A stretch of DNA of 64,000 bases, from NCBI GenBank assembly GCA_030686995.1, contig CM060702.1, positions 66,466,440 through 66,530,439 on the forward strand, in the 5' to 3' direction. This document shows, piece after piece, positions 57,601 to 64,000 of this stretch. The position numbers were made by a program, and so were the translations under genes. Within the stretch, counting starts at the first letter, position 1. The number at the start of each line of letters is the position of its first letter. Origin of the DNA: Artemisia argyi (lineage: Eukaryota > Streptophyta > Magnoliopsida > Asterales > Asteraceae). A model generated the notes under the pieces. That model worked only from the letters and a program-made list of their open reading frames with translations, made no database searches and was not told where the DNA came from.

Positions 57601-60600
57601 TGTAACACCCCCAAAATCGGTACAGCGGAAGCATTCGGGTCATGGGGTGCTACTAAATTGGAGATCACAACACAAGATAATAAAGAACGGAATACATACT
57701 CCGTTAAAAATACATTTCATTAAAATTCATTCAAGTTTACATCAAGTTTTAAAGTAAATAGATAAGCCCAACGTCAAATGGTCCCATAAAAACAAGTCAT
57801 AATGTTGTGTAAAAACACTTAGGTAAATAGATTATGACCATCGCCTTGCCAGGCCTTGTCGAGCAATAAGTAGCTCAAACACCTGAGTAAAACATGCTAA
57901 AAGTCAGCAAAGAGCTGGTGAGTCTATAGGTTTATCAGTAAAGTAATGTGGACCAAGAGTTTTGTGTACGAACATTACAACGCATATAATGTCATACAAA
58001 AATAGTCTATCGCGCTAGCACTAAGTTCATGCAACCGAAGCTATACAGTTTAGTATGCCACAATGTAGCACATATAATAATAGTGAGGGCCCATAGCGAG
58101 TGTTTAACCCAATACACTCGTAGTCTGACTTGGTATACGTTCGCATTGACCCGTCTGGCCAACCGAACGGGGGAGTTTACCCCAATAGATCTATTTATAT
58201 CAATCGCGCTTCCTAACAGGAATTAACGGTTCATGAAAGTGGGCATAACAGTGGGTTTAGGGCTTAGGCTAACTACGCAATAGTGTTGAGAAATAATAGT
58301 ATGGTCCAGAAAATGTTTTGCATGTTTCTCACCCCATAGTTTTGTAAACGAGTATAAGTAAAGTGGGGCTATAAACTCACCTTAGTGATTTGTAGTCTCG
58401 ATAGTGAAAAGTCAATTAGTGATAGAGAGCGGCACCGACACGTGACCTAGAATAGTACGGCAATTTTAGTTTACAATCCCAATTAAGACTCAACGATGTT
58501 TAAGTGAGTTTAAAAGTTTAAAGAAAAATGTTTGCGTCGTTGTTGCTTGTGTGGCTGCGTTTATGTTTGAAAACATTTTTCTTTGCTCGAGCGCGTATTG
58601 GCTCGTGGGAGTATATAACTCATGGTTTGATAATAGCCGAAGACAAGGTGCAAGAAAGTATCTTCAATAAAGTTTAGGTGTTGACGGAGTAGGTAATATT
58701 ATCGTTAACAAAGTTACTAAGTTTATAATTACAGGTCATATGTCATATTAATTGAAGAGGGTAGTATAATAAGCATTTATTTATATACTATAAGTTGTCA
58801 AAAATCCTTTTCTAAAAGTATTTGTTATATGTGAAATTCTTCGTAGTAGCTTTCATATGAAGCGGTAATTATTTATATATCTCGTTGAAAATAGAGTTTT
58901 AGTTATAAGTAACTAAGTAAAAGTTCGATCATATTTTATAAGCGAAAACTCAAATTAAAAATATGTTGTCAAATAGCCTAAGGTTCATGCTTGCATGAAT
59001 TGATCCATGGTTTAAAGGAATATTACCATATTGTTTGTGTTGTGTTAATAAAGTATATATGTCTATAGGATATGTTGTCGATTTGCATAAGTGTGTCAAT
59101 ACTCTTGGATGGGTAATTGAGAGACAGCAAGTGAGTTTTGCATTTTAGTCTAAGTATATATATATATTTGCAAACTTTATATCTTTTACAATTGTTTAAC
59201 ACTATAATATAATTTCATTCATGTTTAGAACAGATTATTAGTTGAGTTTAAGAAATTTTTTTAACCAATTGGGCCTGTAACAAGTTCGTTGGGCCGAGAG
59301 TTGGGTTACTCCACTTTGAGCCGTGAGTGAGACTTGGCCCAACTCCCCCTTCGATCCATCCAAACAACAAGTCAGGATGCCATTTTTCTTGCCAAAAGTT
59401 TAATACAGTAATCTGCTCTTATTTATTATACGCCTATACTAGTTAATTCGTGGGGGAAAAGATTGTATCCGAATTGAACATGAGCCGTTTCGACTAGCAC
59501 AAAATGAGAGCCAACAAGAAGGAGGTTCACAATTAATTTATTGTTTCACTTGGTTTTTAATCACACAAATAACAACAACGACATATGAAAAAAAATACTC
59601 CTATATATTATCACAGCTTTGGACTAAACCCAAATTGACCAAAGCACTTGACACTTTCTTGAAACAACCTCAAGTTGCAGGTTTATAAAAAAAAAGTTTA
59701 CTAATGATGACAGGGTTTACTAACGAAAACAGAAATCAAAATAATAACTTACGACAGCCACAACAATCGCAACGAGAATAACACAGGTCGAATCTAAACA
59801 CATTCGATTGAAAAGAAGAAAATATTTGTAGTTCGAACTAAATTATAACCGGGTAGTTGTTTTCTTTTGTTAACCACAAGGCAATCCGAATCTTACCATG
59901 ACTACTTATTATCTATTAATTTTCAAAAGCCCTAAGATTTCATATATCAATTTCATCAACCCTAGAAAAATATTTCGATCCATATAAACTCAAAACTGAT
60001 TCGTACAAATATTTTCTTTTAATCACAACATACCATAGTATCTAATTTACCCTTAATTACGAAAGTCCTAACGTTTTAGCAACAATATTCAATCATAAAA
60101 ATTTGGGTTTTCTTCAGATTCAACTAGTTCAATAACACTTTTATAAAAAAAATAATCAAACATATCCATAATCGAATTTATAAACAAGGTTTGAGATTTC
60201 TTACAATCTTTGAAGAAATTACAAGAGGGATCCCAATCCGAATCCAAGCTGCAATCCACACCAAGAAGAGATGTAGTGCCACTATGAATCGGATGGGAAT
60301 AAAAAGAAAAAAAATGGAAACCCTAATACTTGCCTTTGATTTTGAAACTCGTTTTTAACTATAAATGGGCTAAAAACAAATCTTTGAGTCTTCCTCTAGT
60401 CATTCGTGACTCATCTTGGCTGGAGAAAAAGAGATTGACAGTGGAAAGCATCTCCTTGCCGTGCAAGGGTTACCCTTGGAGAGGAATTCGAGGCTAGAAT
60501 GGATTTTTATCACATGTTTTCTTGATGTTTCTTCTTGTTTTTTTTTAGATCCATCTCTTGGGAAGAGAGAGAGAGAGAGAGCAAAGTTCTGATATTCTTG

Positions 60601-61206
60601 AAGAGTGGGGAAGAAGAAAGCGTGTTTATGGGAGGGAGTGAAAAGAGATCGTGTATATCTCTTGTTTTGGATATTGAGGCGTGGGATTATTCTTTTAATC
60701 GTTTCATTTTTTTTTTAATTACAAACGTATATATAAAATTAAGTGTCAAAATATTAGTTAACATTTATGCTCAATTTATGGTGAGTGGGTCTTGTATACC
60801 CCGGGTTTCGCTGAGTTTTGCTGTAACGCAATATTTTTGGTCCGACGCGCTTGTGAAAAATATATCTGCGGGAAACGTCTTAATAATAGTAATATAAGAA
60901 CGTATTTATAGTACTGTTTGTTAATTATTGTATTGTTGCCGTAATTAAAGTACTGTCGGTACGCATGTCGTGCTGTGCTCGAGATAAATTCTCGGTTTGG
61001 TAAATAAATATCAGTATAGGTCAGAAAATAATATTTTCATATTGTCTGATAAATATGGTCGTTGTTATGAGTTGTCGTAAGTCACAGTAGGCGGGTTTGC
61101 TTCCCGAATAGTTATGTAAGCTTATGAATGCTTATTTCAAATAATTGGGCACTAATAAATTAATATTTACTATTTAATAATGGGTGAAAAATTACCGTTT
61201 GTCACA
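57601..61206 (-). repeat. 3' LTR of the Tekay element
   Basis: 3,606 bp, in plus-strand reading from TGTAACACCCCCA to TTTGTCACA. No ORF of significance; frames such as 60535-60897 have no recognisable domain. Confidence 0.87.
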
Positions 61207-61242
61207 TCCTTCCCGCCTTGGAAAGAAACCGTCCTCGGTTTC
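61207..61242 (-). promoter_or_regulatory. Polypurine tract with hairpin at the pol stop codon
   Basis: On the minus strand the tract AAGGCGGGAAGGA abuts the LTR. Upstream is a perfect hairpin GAAACCG/CGGTTTC (61225-61242, 4-base loop) that overlaps the last two bases of the pol stop codon TGA (61241-61243). Confidence 0.8.
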
Positions 61243-64000
61243 ACTTACAATTACTCACGGGTGTTGAGAAAAGATGAGGATATTCGCGCTTGATTTCATC
61301 TTCACGCTCCCACGTGAATTCGGGACCTCTACGAGAGTTCCAACGGACCTTGATAATAGGAATGCAGCTTTGTTTAAGCCGTTTGACCTCTCGGTCAACA
61401 ATTTCAACCGGTTCCTCAATAAAGTTCAACCTTTCGTCGATTTGGATTTCTTCCAAGGGAATAGCAAGAGTTTCGTTTGAGAGACATTTCTTCAAGTTGC
61501 ACACATGAAACACGTTGTGCACGGAGCTGAGTTCTTGTGGTAGTTCGAGTCGGTAGGCTACCAGCCCGATTCTGGCTAGAATCTTGAAAGGTCCAATGTA
61601 ACGGGGATTTAGTTTCCCACGTTTCCCAAAACGGATCACACCTTTCCAAGGTGAAACTTTTAACATGACTCTATCTCCAACTTGAAACTCAAGTGGTTTT
61701 CGTCTTTTGTCCGCGTAGCTCTTTTGGCGATCTCGTGCAGCTTGTAACCGGTTCTTAATTTGTACAATCTTTTCAGTAGTTTCTTGTACCACGTCAGGAC
61801 CAGTAATCTGACTTTCTCCGACTTCAGCCCAACAAATTGGTGATCTACACTTCCTTCCGTAAAGTGCTTCATATGGTGCAGCTTTGATGCTAGTGTGATA
61901 GCTGTTATTGTAAGAAAACTCGGCTAGTGGCAACTGCCTATCCCAACCATTTCCAAAGTCTATCACGCATGCTCGCAGCATGTCCTCCAAAGTTTGGATG
62001 GTCCTCTCACTTTGACCGTCTGTTTGAGGATGATACGCAGTGCTCATGTCAAGATTACTTCCCAAAGCATCTTGAAGTGATCTCCAGAATTTTGACGTGA
62101 AACGGCTATCTCTATCAGAGATGATAGAAATTGGGACACCATGTCGTGCTACAATTTCTTTTATGTATAGCCGTGCAAGTTTATCCATGCTTTCGTTTTC
62201 CTTGATAGGTAGGAAGTGGGCGGACTTGGTAAGACGATCAACGATTGCCCAGATAGTGTCGTAACCGCTGGATGTCCTTGGTAACTTGGTGATAAAGTCC
62301 ATAGTTATGCGTTCCCACTTCCATTCAGGAATCTCTGGTTGGACCAATAAACCTGATGGGCGTTGATGTTCAGCCTTGACCTTGGAACAAGTCAAGCATT
62401 GACTAACATACATCGCAATGTCGGCCTTCATGTTGGGCCACCAGTATAATTTCTTTTGGTCAAGGTACATTTTGTCGGCTCCTGGGTGTATAGAGTATCT
62501 AGACTTGTGGGACTCGTGCATGATGAGGTCACGTATCCCTCCGTAAAGTGGAACCCAACTTCTGTCCTTGAAGCACATCGTCCCATCAGACCTCTTTACA
62601 AAACCATTTTCATTCTCAGGCATACCATAGATTTTCTCGTTGGGTCTATTCTCTTCCTTGAGTGCCTCAGTCTGAGCCTCAAGGATTTTTGATGGGAGAG
62701 GTGAAACGATTGTCATACCTAATGATCGCACCTTCAGAGGTTTTGGTCTATCTTTTCGACTAAGAGCATCTGCTACCACGTTTGCTTTACCAGGGTGGTA
62801 CCGGATCTCGCAATCATAGTCGCTGAGCAATTCTAGCCAACGGCGTTGCCTCATGTTGAGCTCCTTTTGGTCAAGGATATATTTCAAGCTCTTGTGATCT
62901 GTATACACAACACACTTGGTACCATAAAGGTAGTGTCTCCAGATTCTGAGTGCGAATACCACTGCTCCCAGTTCTAAGCCGTGTGTTGTGTAATTCTTCT
63001 CGTGTTTCTTCAGTTGGCGTGAGGCATACGCTATCACCTTCTCTCGTTGCATAAGTACGGCTCCTAAGCCTTTGTGCGAAGCGTCGCAGTAAACCACAAA
63101 ATCTTCACTGCCCTCAGGTAGGGCCAATATAGGCGCACTACACAATTTATGCTTGAGGAGTTGAAAAGCTTCTTCTACTTTATCACACCATTCGAACTTT
63201 TCACTCTTCTGGGTTAGCTTAGTTAAAGGTTTTGCTACCTTGGAGAAACCTTCAATGAACCTACGGTAATAACCAGCAAGTCCTAAGAATTGGCGTATTT
63301 CGGTGGGTGTGGTAGGTGTCGCCCAATCCTTTATTGCTTCGATTTTTGCAGGATCCACGTGAATGCCCTGACTATCAATCACGTGACCTAGAAATTGTAC
63401 TTTTGGTATCCAAAAATCACACTTCAAAAATTTTGCATACAACTCCTCCTTCTTTAGCAACTATAAAATTTGTCTAAGGTGTTCCTCGTGCTCCTTTTTG
63501 CTTTTGGAGTAAATTAGGATGTCGTCGATAAAGACAATCACAAATTTGTCCAAGTACGGCTTGCATACCCGATTCATGAGGTCCATGAATACTGCAGGGG
63601 CATTAGTTAAACCGAATGGCATAACTTGGAACTCATAATGACCGTATCGAGTTCTGAATGCGGTTTTTGGGATATCTTCTTCCCAAACTCTAAGTTGATG
63701 GTATCCTGATCTCAAGTCGATTTTAGAGTAGACGCATGAACCTTGAAGTTGGTCGAATAGGTCGTCAATTCTCGGGAGTGGGTATCAGTTTTTAATGGTT
63801 AGTTTGTTTAGTTCCCTGTAGTCAATACACATCCTGAAAGACCCATCCTTCTTTTTCACAAACAGGACTAGAGCTCCCCAAGGCGAGGAACTTGGCCTGA
63901 TGAACCCTTTTTCTGAAAGTTCCGACAATTGGTCCGAGAGTTCTTGTAATTCCGTTGGGGCTAATCGATAGGGTGCTCGTGCCACCGGTGCAACACCAGG
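61241..64000 (-). pseudogene. pol: Tekay pol (RT, RNase H, integrase, chromodomain-like end), partial
   Basis: One frame runs from the right edge to the stop at 61241-61243, broken by TGA at 63785-63787 and TAG at 63461-63463; the codons around both stops stay in frame. RT: the palm motif FIDD is at 63521-63532 and RSGYHQLRV lies just before MPFGLTNAP. RNase [25 protein letters not shown] and [10 protein letters not shown]. Integrase: HHCC zinc region (ending [12 protein letters not shown]), then the catalytic triad [11 protein letters not shown] and [12 protein letters not shown]. The C-terminus has [13 protein letters not shown] and a chromodomain-like end with [15 protein letters not shown]. 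Chromodomains steer integration to heterochromatin. The TGA is consistent with C-to-T change at a CGA codon. Gag, protease and the N-terminal part of RT are outside the window. Confidence 0.9.

Larger units (their letters stand above)
57601..64000 (-). mobile_element. Tekay-type Ty3/Gypsy chromovirus, 3' part
   Basis: The minus-strand element enters from the right edge: reverse transcriptase, RNase H, integrase with C-terminal chromodomain-like region, polypurine tract, 3' LTR. RT-RH-INT order defines Gypsy; the C-terminal domain and the 3.6-kb LTR fit the Tekay/Del clade. The left duplication should be CATCG (57596-57600); the other end is outside the window. Confidence 0.88.

Noticed and set aside
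60535..60897. 120-codon plus-strand frame
   Set aside because: It lies in the Tekay 3' LTR, has no domain and contains an AG repeat.

Overview
The window is a gene-poor, AT-rich stretch of plant nuclear DNA made almost entirely of nested LTR retrotransposons. The organism is probably a daisy-family plant (Asteraceae). This rests on my memory that the Sirevirus, Athila-type and Tekay-type proteins here resemble families abundant in Tanacetum and related Asteraceae; no search was run. I found no intact host gene, no tRNA or rRNA gene and no CRISPR array.

Layout. 1-2891: mostly anonymous DNA with an (AG)n tract, a minus-strand TATA element, a doubtful solo LTR and a Helitron-like end. 2897-15406: full-length Sirevirus (Ty1/Copia), plus strand, TSD ATTTC, LTRs about 1.1% diverged, coding region broken by several point mutations and one small deletion. 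15412-21082: anonymous DNA with a decayed dehydroquinate dehydratase fragment and a possible exon of an unknown gene. 21083-35419: old Athila-type solo LTR, split by a non-autonomous Sirevirus (23845-33925, minus strand, TSD CACCC) that keeps one long Gag-like ORF but almost no pol. 35480-37632: a transposon with terminal inverted repeats set between (AT)n tracts. 38423-53117: Tekay-type solo LTR (TSD CATAC), split by a non-autonomous Athila-like element (41214-51830, minus strand, TSD ATGTA) that encodes an intact 738-residue protein of unknown function. 53217-57600: 5' LTR, tRNA-Asp primer site and first 68 gag codons of an Athila element, cut by a Tekay chromovirus (57601 to beyond 64000, minus strand).

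How the parts work together. The full Sirevirus family could supply reverse transcriptase and integrase in trans to the pol-less Sirevirus relative, and an autonomous Athila family could do the same for the pol-less Athila-like element. Both partnerships are inferred from shared lineage features and primer sites.

Most unusual signals. (1) Both Sireviruses carry a dense array of a short motif between primer site and gag; the motifs differ but share a GCG(A)GTTAG core. (2) Both carry many extra polypurine-tract copies, most joined to an inverted repeat, and in both the true polypurine tract lies inside an inverted repeat that spans the 3' LTR junction. The Athila-like and Tekay elements also have perfect hairpins just upstream of their polypurine tracts. 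(3) Two non-autonomous elements keep long open frames for proteins with altered or missing nucleocapsid motifs.
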